From Alphaproteobacteria bacterium (GTDB lineage: Bacteria > Pseudomonadota > Alphaproteobacteria > Rickettsiales > UBA1997), in contig JAGKWR010000006.1 in NCBI GenBank assembly GCA_021151765.1, forward strand, positions 1-64,000: a DNA stretch of 64,000 bases, read 5' to 3'. Position 1 is the first letter of the stretch. Each line of letters begins with the position of its first letter. The notes under the pieces were generated by a model that saw only the letters and a program-made list of their open reading frames with translations, was not told the DNA's origin and ran no database searches. Positions 44,132 through 54,100 of this stretch are shown in pieces. A program made the translations under genes and the position numbers.

Positions 44132-45091
44132 CTAAGAAACGAATCTTTCCCAGAATTTATCGTTTAAGTTGGGCAAGGCAGAATTGATTTCAGTCATTTC
44201 TTCCATTTTGCCATTGCAGTGCAGAACTAAGTCGCAACCAGCATTTAGAATAGAGCGCGATTTTTCGGCAAAACTGCCTTTCAAAGCTTTCATCGAAACG
44301 TCGTCACTCATCAAAATATTAGCAAAACCAAGTTCGTTACGAATCAAATCGATTGCTGTTTTTGAAACAGTGGCGCAATCATTTTTGTCAATCGCCGTGT
44401 ATAAAATATGGGCAGTCATGGCGAATTTTTGGTCACGTAATTCGTAAAAAGGAATAAAATCATGAGCGCGTAATTCTTCCAAAGTGGCGTCAACAACCGG
44501 AAGTTCAAGATGGCTGTCGGAAGTGCCGCGACCGTGTCCCGGAATATGTTTGATGACGGGATAAACTTCACGCGACAACAAACCTTCGCAAACTTTACGT
44601 CCCAAATCAGCAACTTGTTGCGGATTGTTGCCGTAGGCGCGATCACCAATAACTTCGTGAGTTTTTTCACTTAAAATGTCCAACACCGGCGCGCAATCAA
44701 CGTTGATGCCAACTTCGACTAAATCTTGGGCAATTTCTTGAAAGTTTTTAAACAAAGCTTGGCGCGCTTCGTCACGATTATTTTGGTAAATATCAGCGAA
44801 ATATTGGCCAGTTGGATATTTTTTCCAATGCGGTTCTTTCATGCGGGCAACGCGTCCGCCTTCTTGATCGACTAAAACTAAAACTTCGCCATCCATCACT
44901 TCGCGAATTGAAGCAGTTAAGCTTTGCAATTGCGCTTTATCTTCAATATTGCGGGCAAAAACGATGAAACCTAAAGGGCCATTTTTGCTGAAAAAATATT
45001 TTTCTTCATCACTAAGTTTAGTGCCAGAAACACCGTAAATTACTGGTTTGGTAATTTTTTTATTGTGCGCGATTTTGTGCAGAAGAGTCAC
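44132..45091 (-). CDS. nagZ: Beta-N-acetylhexosaminidase NagZ
   Basis: A GH3 cytoplasmic enzyme of about 319 aa that removes GlcNAc from muropeptides during cell-wall recycling. ILVDQ-type VDQEGGRVARM (about 73), the KHIPGHGRGTSDSHLELPVVD loop with the catalytic His-Asp pair (positions about 180-200) and the nucleophile region MSDDVSMKAL are clear. I chose the GTG at 45091, just after the hisB stop and preceded by aaagga. ATG at 45139 and GTG at 45166 are in frame but lie inside hisB and add residues not seen in the family. Confidence 0.88.
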   Translation of the reverse strand: MTLLHKIAHNKKITKPVIYGVSGTKLSDEEKYFFSKNGPLGFIVFARNIEDKAQLQSLTASIREVMDGEVLVLVDQEGGRVARMKEPHWKKYPTGQYFADIYQNNRDEARQALFKNFQEIAQDLVEVGINVDCAPVLDILSEKTHEVIGDRAYGNNPQQVADLGRKVCEGLLSREVYPVIKHIPGHGRGTSDSHLELPVVDATLEELRAHDFIPFYELRDQKFAMTAHILYTAIDKNDCATVSKTAIDLIRNELGFANILMSDDVSMKALKGSFAEKSRSILNAGCDLVLHCNGKMEEMTEINSALPNLNDKFWERFVS

Positions 45092-45092
45092 T

Positions 45093-45680
45093 TTACAGAA
45101 GTCCTTTGGTTGAGTTGATAGCGTCTTTTTTGCGTTCATCAATCGTGATGGCAACGCGCAACGCACGAGCTAGTGATTTAAAGCAAGATTCGATAATGTG
45201 GTGATTATTAACGCCGTACAAATTTTCGACGTGTAGATTGCAGCCAACGGCTTGAGCAAAGGCGTAAAACCATTCACGGAATAATTCAGTGTCGATTTCA
45301 CCAATTTTGTCGCGTTTAAATTCGCAATTAAAAATTGGGTAAGCGCGACCAGATAAGTCAAGAACGCAACGTGTTAAAGTTTCATCCATCGGAACGTAAG
45401 AATGACCAAAACGTGTAATTCCTTTTTTGTCGCCCAAAGCTTTTTTCACCGCTTCACCAACTGCCAAGGCTGAATCTTCAACAGTGTGATGAAAATCAAC
45501 GTGCAAATCACCTTTAACTTCAAGGTTGATGTCGATCAAAGAATGATGAGAAAGTTGCTCAATCATGTGGTTTAGAAAGCCGATTCCGGTTTCAATTTTA
45601 TACTGACCAGTGCCGTCGAGATTAACTTCAACTTTGATGGAAGTTTCTTTGGTAACACGTTCGATTTTTGAGGTGCGCAT
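45093..45680 (-). CDS. hisB: Imidazoleglycerol-phosphate dehydratase
   Basis: A 195-aa manganese enzyme of histidine biosynthesis. GIGFLNHMIEQLSHHSLID (about 33) and DFHHTVEDSALAVGEA (about 62) are the HxxH/HHxxE metal motifs, repeated as NNHHIIESCFKSLARA near the C-terminus. It is the monofunctional form without the phosphatase domain. No other his gene is in the window, so the pathway is scattered. The presence of a histidine gene argues against a strongly reduced Rickettsia-like metabolism. Confidence 0.95.
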   Translation of the reverse strand: MRTSKIERVTKETSIKVEVNLDGTGQYKIETGIGFLNHMIEQLSHHSLIDINLEVKGDLHVDFHHTVEDSALAVGEAVKKALGDKKGITRFGHSYVPMDETLTRCVLDLSGRAYPIFNCEFKRDKIGEIDTELFREWFYAFAQAVGCNLHVENLYGVNNHHIIESCFKSLARALRVAITIDERKKDAINSTKGLL

Positions 45681-45720
45681 TTTTTTATTTTTTGATTTGA
45701 ACAGCGTTGTTGTTCTGACG

Positions 45721-45770
45721 AAAAAAGAGAGGAAATGTTTCGTAAATCGAGTTACAAAATCATTTCCTCT
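45721..45770 (-). terminator. Terminator after sodB
   Basis: A perfect 10-bp inverted repeat (45728-45737 with 45761-45770) is followed on the minus strand by a run of six T. It lies between the sodB stop and the hisB start, so sodB is a single-gene transcript. Confidence 0.75.
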
Positions 45771-45782
45771 ACAGCTTTTTTA

Positions 45783-46535
45783 TTACTTCAAATTTTCAGC
45801 AACAAAATCCCAGTTCACCAAATGGTTTAGGAAAGTGTCGATGTAAGTTGGACGAGCATTTTGGAAGTCTAGGTAATAAGCATGTTCCCAAACGTCCATG
45901 GTCATCAAAGGTTTAGCTGAAGTTGTAAGTGGAGTTTCAGCATTGCCAGTTTTAGTAACTTTCAATTTGCCATCTTCCAAAACTAACCAAGCCCAGCCTG
46001 AACCAAATTGAGTTGCACCAGCTTGTTTGAATTCAGTAACGAAATTTTCGTAAGAACCGAAATCAGCTTCAATTTTTGCCAAAACAGCGCCGCTAGGTTT
46101 GCCGCCGCCATTTGGTTTCATTGAGTGCCAGTAAAAAGTGTGATTCCAAACTTGCGCTGCATTGTTGAAAATGCCGGCTTTAGTTTTATCAGCAGCAGAA
46201 ATTTTGATGATTTCTTCCAAAGATTTGCTCGCCAATTCGGTGCTAGCGATAAGGTTGTTCAAGTTAGTTACGTAAGCTTGATGATGTTTACCGTAATGAT
46301 AGTTCAAAGTATTTTCTGAAATGTGAGGAGCTAAAGCATTTCTAGCGTAAGGCAAAGCTGGAAGTTCAAATGACATAGTTGATTGTTTTTTATTATTAAA
46401 TTTAGACAGCGAAGATTCTCCGCTATTTTTCGTATAGTACTTGTGACTTCTAAAAATTTTAGAAGTGCAAGAACTTGCCACGAAAGCGGATGAAACTAAG
46501 GCTGCTTTGATGAAATTTCTTTTTGACAATTGCAT
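45783..46535 (-). CDS. sodB: Iron superoxide dismutase with exported N-terminus
   Basis: The C-terminal 197 residues, from the Met at residue 54, are a normal Fe-SOD: NYHYGKHHQAYV, WNHTFYWHSM, GSGWAWL and MDVWEHAYYLDFQN hold the ligand histidines and aspartate. The frame continues upstream for 53 codons to an ATG. This part begins MQLSKRNFIKAALV, with a Tat-like K-R-N-F-I-K motif, a hydrophobic stretch and a lipobox-like VASSC. If the long form is used the enzyme would be a periplasmic or lipid-anchored SOD. The shorter start at 46376 cannot be excluded. Confidence 0.92.
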   Translation of the reverse strand: MQLSKRNFIKAALVSSAFVASSCTSKIFRSHKYYTKNSGESSLSKFNNKKQSTMSFELPALPYARNALAPHISENTLNYHYGKHHQAYVTNLNNLIASTELASKSLEEIIKISAADKTKAGIFNNAAQVWNHTFYWHSMKPNGGGKPSGAVLAKIEADFGSYENFVTEFKQAGATQFGSGWAWLVLEDGKLKVTKTGNAETPLTTSAKPLMTMDVWEHAYYLDFQNARPTYIDTFLNHLVNWDFVAENLK

Positions 46536-46620
46536 GGTCTAGAAGTTAATTTCACTGAATTGGCATGTCAATTCACAAACTTTACAAAAGATCAATTAAG
46601 GATAAAAAAAGGATTAAATA

Positions 46621-47388
46621 ATGACAAAAATTTCTGCAGTAATTGTGGCACATAACGAAGAAAAAAAGATTGCTGGATGTTTGGAAAGTTTGAATTTCGT
46701 CGATGAAATTGTCGTGGTTTTAGACAAATGTACGGATTCTACTAAAGAAATTGTTGCTAAGTATACAGATAAAATAATTGAAGGAAGTTGGAATATTGAA
46801 GGTGCAAGACGTAACGTTGCAGTTAATGCTGCTTCTGGTGATTGGATTTTAGAAATTGATGCTGATGAAAGAATTTCATCACAGTTAGCACAAGAAATTG
46901 TTGAGATAACTAAAAACTCTCAACCTTGTTTAATAGTTGCACCAATTGCCAACTATATTGGAAAACGTTATGTGCGTTATGGTTGGTTGCGCACTTTAGG
47001 AGTTTTAAGCCGCCAAACCATGCATTATCGTGGTATGAAAATTTATGAGGAAGATAAAGAAATTCATCCTACAGCAATTTTTAAAGAGTGTGAAAAAAAA
47101 TATTTACAGAACTCTATTACTCACTTAGTTGACGAGGATGTAGCTGATTTAATAAACCGTTTTAACAGATATACTAACTGGCGTGCTTCTGACATTATTA
47201 GAAGCAATAAGATTCATTCATCTTGTTTTAAAATTCTTTCTGATTTCTTTTACCGCTTTTTTAAGTCTTTCGTAATTAAAAGAGGATACAAAGAAAGAGG
47301 ATTAGGATTTTTGATCGCTGTTTTAGCTGGTCTTTATCCTTTAGTTTCAACAATTAAAGCCAAAGAAAAATTGGCAAAAAATCAATAA
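46621..47388 (+). CDS. Family 2 glycosyltransferase, WaaE/KdtX-like
   Basis: A 255-aa GT2. ISAVIVAHNEEKKIAGCLES opens the domain. VVLDKCTDST (about 33) and LEIDADERIS (about 79) carry nucleotide and metal contacts. The EGARRNVAV segment is typical of the WaaE/KdtX group that adds glucose to the lipopolysaccharide inner core. It is 1 base before the GT4 gene, so the pair may complete the core. Confidence 0.82.
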   Translation: MTKISAVIVAHNEEKKIAGCLESLNFVDEIVVVLDKCTDSTKEIVAKYTDKIIEGSWNIEGARRNVAVNAASGDWILEIDADERISSQLAQEIVEITKNSQPCLIVAPIANYIGKRYVRYGWLRTLGVLSRQTMHYRGMKIYEEDKEIHPTAIFKECEKKYLQNSITHLVDEDVADLINRFNRYTNWRASDIIRSNKIHSSCFKILSDFFYRFFKSFVIKRGYKERGLGFLIAVLAGLYPLVSTIKAKEKLAKNQ

Positions 47389-47389
47389 A

Positions 47390-48487
47390 ATGAAGATCAT
47401 CAATATTATTTTAACTTCGCAAAATGGTGGTGCGGAACAAGCTTTTATTGATTACGCGGTTGTTTTAAAAAATTTAGGCCACGAAGTTGTGGCAATTGTA
47501 AAAGAAGATGCGCCGTACGCTGACAAGATTTCTGAACTGGGAATCGCAACTAAAAAAATCGCCAACAAATTCGGCGATCACGATATTTTCGCCAGCAAAC
47601 AAATTCGTAAAATTATCAAAGAATTCCAAGCTGAAACAGTTGTTGCCCACATTGGTCGCTCGGTAGTTTTGTCGAAAAAAGCCATTGCCAAAATTAAAGA
47701 TCGCAAGGTGTTTTTAGTAGCGGTGAATCATAGCATGAACGTCAAGCGTTCGATCGGCGCTGATTTGATTTTTTCGGTTAATCGTGAAGTTTTTCACCGC
47801 ACGATTGATGCGGGACAAGCTGAGGATTCTAGCTTCGTCATGCATAATGCCATTGATTTGAGCGATGCAATTGCAATCGCACCGCGAATTAATTTAGTGA
47901 AACAAGAAGTTGTCACAATCGGTGCGATGGGTCGTTTAGATGACAAAAAAGGTTTTGATGATTTGGTTAAAACTTTGGCGGCGCTTGATAAAATATGTGC
48001 GGCGCAAAATTTAGAAAAAACTTTTAAACTTAAAATTGCCGGTAGCGGTTTTTTTGAAAAAAATTTGCGGGAGTTATCTGCTTCGTTGAACTTGCAAGAT
48101 CGCGTTGAATTTTGTGGTTGGGTGCAAGATAAAAAATCATTTTTTGCGGATATCGATATTTTTTGCAGCGCGTCCGACAATGAAACTTTCGGCTTGGTTT
48201 TGCTTGAAGCGATCAAATACCGCAAACCGGTGATTGCGACTAACACTTTCGGCTCGCAAGAAGTTTTGCGTGATCGAGTTGACGGTTTGTTGGTTGAGTT
48301 GAATCCGCGCAAAAATTTAGATCAGCGTTTTGCTGAAGCGATCATTGAAGTGATTCAAAAGCCTGAGCTTTTCGATGCAATTGTCGATCAATCTTTCGCG
48401 CGTATGTGCCGCAATTTTTCTTACGCAGCTTTAGAAAATCGTTTTAAAGAAATTTTTGGCTGTGTTGTTCAGAGTGCTTTGAAATAA
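47390..48487 (+). CDS. Family 4 glycosyltransferase
   Basis: A 365-aa GT-B-fold retaining transferase. The N-terminal ILTSQNGGAEQAFIDYA (about 7) is the acceptor-domain glycine-rich loop. GAMGRLDDKKGFDDLVKTL (about 182) begins the donor domain, and SASDNETFGLVLLEAIKYRK (about 260-279) is the E-x7-E motif region. Donor unknown; lipopolysaccharide core assembly is likely from the neighbouring WaaE-like gene. It ends 64 bases before the 4.5S RNA. Confidence 0.85.
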   Translation: MKIINIILTSQNGGAEQAFIDYAVVLKNLGHEVVAIVKEDAPYADKISELGIATKKIANKFGDHDIFASKQIRKIIKEFQAETVVAHIGRSVVLSKKAIAKIKDRKVFLVAVNHSMNVKRSIGADLIFSVNREVFHRTIDAGQAEDSSFVMHNAIDLSDAIAIAPRINLVKQEVVTIGAMGRLDDKKGFDDLVKTLAALDKICAAQNLEKTFKLKIAGSGFFEKNLRELSASLNLQDRVEFCGWVQDKKSFFADIDIFCSASDNETFGLVLLEAIKYRKPVIATNTFGSQEVLRDRVDGLLVELNPRKNLDQRFAEAIIEVIQKPELFDAIVDQSFARMCRNFSYAALENRFKEIFGCVVQSALK

Positions 48488-48551
48488 AAGTTAGGATATT
48501 GCGAAAACTTTTCTTGCTAATTTTTTCACTCTTCTAAAAAATATTTTCCAA

Positions 48552-48639
48552 GGAAGTAGCACGGGCGTTTTGCTTGTTAAAAGTGTCAGGTTCGAAAGGA
48601 AGCAGCACATAATTTGTCAAAGCGGGTCGTGCTATTTCC
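48552..48639 (+). ncRNA. ffs: 4.5S RNA (signal recognition particle RNA)
   Basis: The Ffh-binding hairpin is visible as tcaggttcgaaaggaagcag, with a GAAA tetraloop and the asymmetric internal loop of SRP RNA. The ends pair: ggaagtagcacg at 48552 with cgtgctatttcc ending at 48639, giving a rod of about 88 nt. The position directly upstream of dnaX is the usual one in alphaproteobacteria. Exact 5' and 3' ends are estimated from pairing. Confidence 0.9.
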
Positions 48640-48643
48640 GCTA

Positions 48644-48680
48644 AAAATCTCATCTAAATTGCAACAAGCTTTGAGATTTT
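48644..48680 (+). terminator. Terminator after 4.5S RNA
   Basis: A perfect 9-bp stem (aaaatctca at 48644-48652 and tgagatttt at 48672-48680) with a 19-base loop ends in a T-run followed by ccc. It lies between ffs and the dnaX start. Confidence 0.6.
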
Positions 48681-48714
48681 CCCTCCAGTATTTGCCCAAA
48701 TCTTACAATCGCAA

Positions 48715-50025
48715 ATGACACAAAATTCTTACCTAGTTCTCGCCCGCAAATATCGTCCACAAAATTTTGATGAGCTTGTTGGGCAAGAGGTTTTGGTCAC
48801 AACTTTGAGCAATGCGATTAAAAATAATAAATTGCATCACGCATACATTTTAACTGGCATTCGCGGCGTTGGCAAAACTACGTCCGCAAGAATTATTGCC
48901 AAAACTTTGAATTGCCTTAATCGCGCCGAAAATGAAGTTAAAGCTTGCGGTACTTGCGATAATTGTTTGGCGATCAGCGCATCAAAACATCAAGACGTTA
49001 TTGAAATTGACGCTGCCAGCAGAACTGGTGTTGATGATATTCGCGAAATTATCGATTCGATTGCTTACGCCCCGGTAATGGCAAAATATAAAATCTATAT
49101 CATTGATGAAGTTCACATGTTGTCCAACAGTGCGTTTAATGCTTTGTTGAAAACTTTGGAAGAACCGCCAGCCCACGTAAAATTCATTTTTGCCACAACT
49201 GAAATTCGCAAAGTTCCGGTAACGATTTTGTCGCGTTGTCAGCGTTTTGATTTACGTCGTTTGGATGAAACGGAAATTGCGCTGCATTTGAAAAATATTC
49301 TAAGCAAAGAAAATTTAGAAGCTGATGCACAAGCTTTGGAAATAATCGCTAAAATGTCGGAGGGTTCGGTACGCGATTCTTTGTCTTTGCTGGATCAAGC
49401 TTTGTCTTCAAATAATCACGCGCAATTTTTGCCAGCTGATGTTGTCGAAAAAATGTTGGGTTTGAATGATCGCACTAAAGTGATTGAGCTTTTTGATTTT
49501 ATGTTGTCAGGTGATTTTAACTCGGCCTTGAACAGTTTTGCGGCTTTTTACGCTTATTCTTCAGATATTACACAACTCTTAGCCGATTTGATGGAAGTTA
49601 CTTCAAAAGTTACTTCGACAAAGCTGATCAAAAATTATCGTCTCGATGGATATTCGAAAAATAACCAAGAAAAAATTGCTGCAATTGCTTTGCGTATTCC
49701 TTTGTCATCTTTAACTCGCATTTGGCAAATGTTGGTAAAAGGACATGCTGAGGTGAGCTTTTCACAAGCACCAAAAATGGCTTTTGAAATGCTTTTGATC
49801 AGAATTTGTCATCTAGTTGCTTTGCCGAATTTGAAAGAAGTTTTGCTTGATTTGAATCAGTCGCAAAATTCTTCTCCAAAGCTTGAAGAAAAAATTGCAC
49901 CAATTGCAAAGACTTTAAATTCTGAAGTCGCAACAACAAACCTTGAGGCTAAAAATGTCGAAGAAATTAACGACGACGTAGTTAACGAAATATTGCGTAA
50001 TTTCGAAGGTTCTAAAATAGTTTAA
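48715..50025 (+). CDS. dnaX: DNA polymerase III subunit gamma/tau
   Basis: A clamp-loader AAA+ ATPase of 436 aa. Walker A GIRGVGKTTSARI (about 44), the zinc site CLNRAENEVKACGTCDNC (about 64), Walker B IIDEVHML (about 125) and the sensor LSRCQRF are present. Domain III follows to about residue 360, then a short tail. The long tau C-terminus that binds DnaB and the polymerase is reduced, so this is close to a gamma form. It is preceded by the 4.5S RNA. Confidence 0.93.
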   Translation: MTQNSYLVLARKYRPQNFDELVGQEVLVTTLSNAIKNNKLHHAYILTGIRGVGKTTSARIIAKTLNCLNRAENEVKACGTCDNCLAISASKHQDVIEIDAASRTGVDDIREIIDSIAYAPVMAKYKIYIIDEVHMLSNSAFNALLKTLEEPPAHVKFIFATTEIRKVPVTILSRCQRFDLRRLDETEIALHLKNILSKENLEADAQALEIIAKMSEGSVRDSLSLLDQALSSNNHAQFLPADVVEKMLGLNDRTKVIELFDFMLSGDFNSALNSFAAFYAYSSDITQLLADLMEVTSKVTSTKLIKNYRLDGYSKNNQEKIAAIALRIPLSSLTRIWQMLVKGHAEVSFSQAPKMAFEMLLIRICHLVALPNLKEVLLDLNQSQNSSPKLEEKIAPIAKTLNSEVATTNLEAKNVEEINDDVVNEILRNFEGSKIV

Positions 50026-50040
50026 TCAATTTTTGCTAAT

Positions 50041-51093
50041 ATGACTGAAGACAGAAAACTTAGAATTCTTTGTGTAGAAGACGAAAATGAAATTCGCGAA
50101 AATATTGCTGAAATTTTGCGTGACGAAGGTTTCGAAGTTTATGAAGCAGAAAATGGTAAAAAAGGTTTTGAAGCTTTTATGCAAAATAAACCGGATCTGG
50201 TAATTTCTGATATTATGATGCCAGAAGTTGATGGCTACGGATTGTTGAAAATGATTCGCGAAGCGAAAAATGTTAAAAATAACACAGTTCCATTCATTTT
50301 TTTGACAGCTCTTGGTCAAAAAGAAAATGTTATTAAAGGTGTAGGTTTATCGGCTAATGACTATCTCGTGAAGCCAATCGATTTCGACTTGATGTTAGCA
50401 AAAGTAAAAGAAAAAACCGCTAACGCTTTGAAGGTTCAGGAAGTTCATCACAAAACAATCGGTAATATCAAAAATCAGGTTTCGACAGTTCTTTCTTCAG
50501 AGTTATTCTCTTATTTAGACGTTATCGTCCAAACTTCATCAATTCTGCGCGAAAGCCCTTACGGTGATTTTTTAAGCAATCGCACTCTTGAAGATATTAA
50601 CCGCATTTACATGAATGCTGTTAAACTAAAAACTGCAATTTCTAACTCGTTAGATTCAACTGTGATTGATGCTAAGCTTAATTCTGATGAAGAAATTTTT
50701 ACTATTTTAGATTTTTTTGCTGAATTTGTTGGTGTGCTAAGTCAAAAAATTCGTGATCGCATTATCGTAGAACAACCTTTTGATGCTGCTGGTTTGCCTA
50801 AAGTTAAAGCGGATAAATCAGTTTTAGTCGATGCAATGAGAAGAATTTTTGCCTCACTTTTAAAAATTGACTTAGAAGGCAAGGTTGAAGTTAGTATTAT
50901 GACCGATCATTTTGATCAGCTTGTAGTAATATTTTATCTAAAAACTGCTAATCAGATTAGTGCTTTTACTGCAAAAATTGATGAAGCGCAAATTAGCTAC
51001 ATTCTTTCAAAGCAGAACTGTACAGTGAAAGTGGTTGACGATAAAGAAAAGAGCATAGTTTTGACCATCCCAAAACATCACTTAATCAAATAA
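50041..51093 (+). CDS. Response regulator with degenerate histidine-kinase-like region
   Basis: A 350-aa protein. Residues 1-125 are a receiver domain with the acidic pair VEDENE, the phosphoacceptor Asp in VISDIMMPEVDGYG (about 60), the Thr in FLTALG and Lys in VKPID. Residues about 140-350 look like the dimerisation and ATPase regions of a histidine kinase. The usual HELRTPLN box reads SELFSYLD, so the phosphoacceptor His is Ser, and the N and G boxes of the ATPase are not visible. It may be a scaffold or phosphate sink. It follows dnaX by 15 bases. Confidence 0.75.
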   Translation: MTEDRKLRILCVEDENEIRENIAEILRDEGFEVYEAENGKKGFEAFMQNKPDLVISDIMMPEVDGYGLLKMIREAKNVKNNTVPFIFLTALGQKENVIKGVGLSANDYLVKPIDFDLMLAKVKEKTANALKVQEVHHKTIGNIKNQVSTVLSSELFSYLDVIVQTSSILRESPYGDFLSNRTLEDINRIYMNAVKLKTAISNSLDSTVIDAKLNSDEEIFTILDFFAEFVGVLSQKIRDRIIVEQPFDAAGLPKVKADKSVLVDAMRRIFASLLKIDLEGKVEVSIMTDHFDQLVVIFYLKTANQISAFTAKIDEAQISYILSKQNCTVKVVDDKEKSIVLTIPKHHLIK

Positions 51094-51117
51094 AATAAGC
51101 CGCCGCGTGCCCATGCA

Positions 51118-54100
51118 ATGTTTAAAAAAAGACTTAATCATAACAAAAAAATAAAGCGCGAAGAGTCGGATTTCTTAAAAGGGATAAGCAAAGAAATTAA
51201 AGAATATGCCAAAAGCTTTGAAAAAGCTGTTGGAAATAAAATTGAAGGTATCGGAAGTGAAATTGGTCAGGAAGTTCAAGTTGTAGCTCAAGAAATTAAA
51301 AAAAAGATTGGTATATTTTATAAAGTTGCATTTGCCGTATTGCTGACTTTTTCGATAGTTTTATCTTACTTCATAATTTTAGTTTCCACTGAACCTAAAT
51401 CTTTTCCTTTTGTAACTTCAGAAATTCGAGATCACCTAAAAACTAATTATGGGGAAAAAGTTAATTTTGATAATGCCTATTTGAGTTTTACCAAATACGG
51501 AACTTTGAAGGTTAGCATTAAAGATATAAAAATTTTGCAAGAATCACCGGAAAATGATGCGGAAAAACACGAAATAATCATTCCACAAATTGACAGCGAA
51601 TTTTCCATTCTAAACCTAGTTACAGCTAGTTTTACGCCTCGTAAAATAAAAGTTATTAATCCTGAAATAACTGTTGAAGATTCTATCAAAGATCAATCAC
51701 AAGATTCCCAAACTTCTATCAATCAGGTTTTAATTGAAGTTTTGTCAAAAATGAAAAAAGAAGAACTTTTGACTAAAAGCTTTGAGTTGGAAAATGCCAA
51801 AATTACCTACGGAGAACAAAAGTTTTGGATCAAAAAATCACAAGTTCGTGCTTTAGTAAAAAATGATATTTTGTATGTTTCCTCAACCAATAAATTCAGT
51901 ATTGGTCAAACTGCACAAGATTTAAACTTCAATAGCTCATGTCAGTTTAACAAAGATAACTTGTTAAAATGTGACGTATTTTTGGTGAATTTTCGCGCTA
52001 ATTCGATTGCTGATTTGCATCCTTCTCTAAATTTCTTACACAAAATTGATGCAGTGTTGAACTTTGGTGGGTCATTCGCGTTGGATAAAGATAGATTCCA
52101 CAACGCTTTACTAACTCTTGATAGCAAAGCTGGAAGCTTCTTTTTTTCAGAGTTTTTTGGCGAACGTTTGTTTTTCTCAGACTTATCTTTGAAAGGAGAA
52201 TATAATTATCAGCTCGGAATTTTGAATTTGAAAAATATCAAAACTAATTTCCGTATGCACAATGATGCTGATACAACAAATCCAAGCTCTTTGTCTTTGA
52301 ATACACCTTTTGAAATGTCATTGATAATTTCCAACTTCAATGATTGGGACAATCGTCGTTCAGATTTTGATATTAAACTAAGTAACGCCCCAATTAATGA
52401 ATTGGAAAAATTGTGGCCAGTGTCTTTGTCAGATAACGGAATTCGTGATTGGGTAATTAGCCATATCAAAAATGGTATCGTTAAAGATGCCTCTACCAAA
52501 TTTTCACTCAAAACTGTTAATCAAGTTAACGATCTTGAAGCAATAGATGCTTCTATAAATTTTGCTGGTGCTGATTTGAATTATAGTGATGAGTTTCCAG
52601 AAATTAAGAAAATCGATGCAGTCGCTAAATTTGATAAAAAAGGTATGAATATTGCGATCAATGCTGGTGAAGTTTTGGGCAGTAAAATTTATGATTCAAA
52701 AGTGTTAATCGATGACTTTTCGGCTGCGCAAGTTGTATTGCGAATCTTAGGAAAATCGAAAGGTAGCGCCTCAGATTCATTGAAACACGCTGATAAAAGT
52801 TCGAAGTTCTCTGCGGAAGTGGAAAAATATTTAAACGGTAATTCTCAAAATAATTTTGATATTAGAATTCCTCTTAACGATAAGATTGAGTTAAAAGATT
52901 GCTACATTGCAGTTACTTCCGAAATTTCTAAATTGAGCAATCCTTACGTTAAAGGTGATGTAAATGCAGCTGTTAAGAAAGACGTGGGAAGTGATGATTT
53001 CGTCGTCAATATTGATCTCACGAAATCAGAGCTGACGATAAAAGATTACAATATTGAAAAGAAAAATGGTGCAGAAAGTCAGCTGAATTTAGCAATTTCA
53101 TTTCCATCAACCAAAGAAATTAATTTGAAAAACATTGAACTTTGGAAAAAGGAATCGCTGCTTATTCGTAACAAAAAACAAACAATTACTTCTAAAATAA
53201 GTGGTGAAGTTAAGGCGATGACTTCTCCTTTTAATATTGTTGCAGCTAATTTGAAAAATGAAAATTTCGGTCGTAACAGTTATAAAATCGAATATTTAGC
53301 TGATTTAAAATCATCAAATCAAAAGTTAGTTTTACGCGGGCAAGTTCTTGATTTGGCGGCGGCAATTCAAAATAAATTCGCCTCATTTTCCTCTTCTGGT
53401 GCTAGTTTCAGAAGCTCTTCTTTTAAAATTAATTTGGATAATTTGTTTTTGGCTAATGCAAAGGCAATTAAAAATTTTGCCTTCAATTTAAAATGTCAGG
53501 ATCAGCTGTGCAATTCCGGGTTTTTGAAGGGTAGCTACAATAAAAAAGAGCAGTCTTTGTCATTACAAATAAGTAAAAAGAACGAAGAAAATTTTGTACA
53601 TATTGACGGACAAATCACAGATATCGGCTATATGGCAGAAGCCTTGGGAATATCCAACGTAATTTCTGGCGGCAGTGCTAATTTAAAATTGCTTCACAGT
53701 GTGGTTGATAAAAAACCGACAATTTCAGGTAATATTAGTTTTTACGACAGCATTGTTATTTACGAAAATCCGACAGTAAAAAAATTAGCAACTAACTCTT
53801 TGTTTTCCAAAGTGCGCGACAAAATTTTTTCGGAAGATAAAACTATTTTTGATTCGATGAAAATCGATTTTGCGGCTCAAAATGGTGTGATTGATCTGCA
53901 ATCTTTAGTCGCCAATAACTACAAAATCGGCATTACTGCAAAAGGTAAAATTGACGTAGCTAACGATATTTACGACATTAAAGGCATGATTGTTCCGGGT
54001 TTTATCATCAACAACTTGTTTGGTATCGGTAAAATTCCAATTTTAGGAAATGTAGTGGGAATTTTAACTGGTGGTGAAGGTGGCGGAGTTTTCGGAATTC

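Noticed and set aside
44460..44670. Short minus-strand frame inside nagZ
   Set aside because: It is a shadow of the GH3 coding frame.
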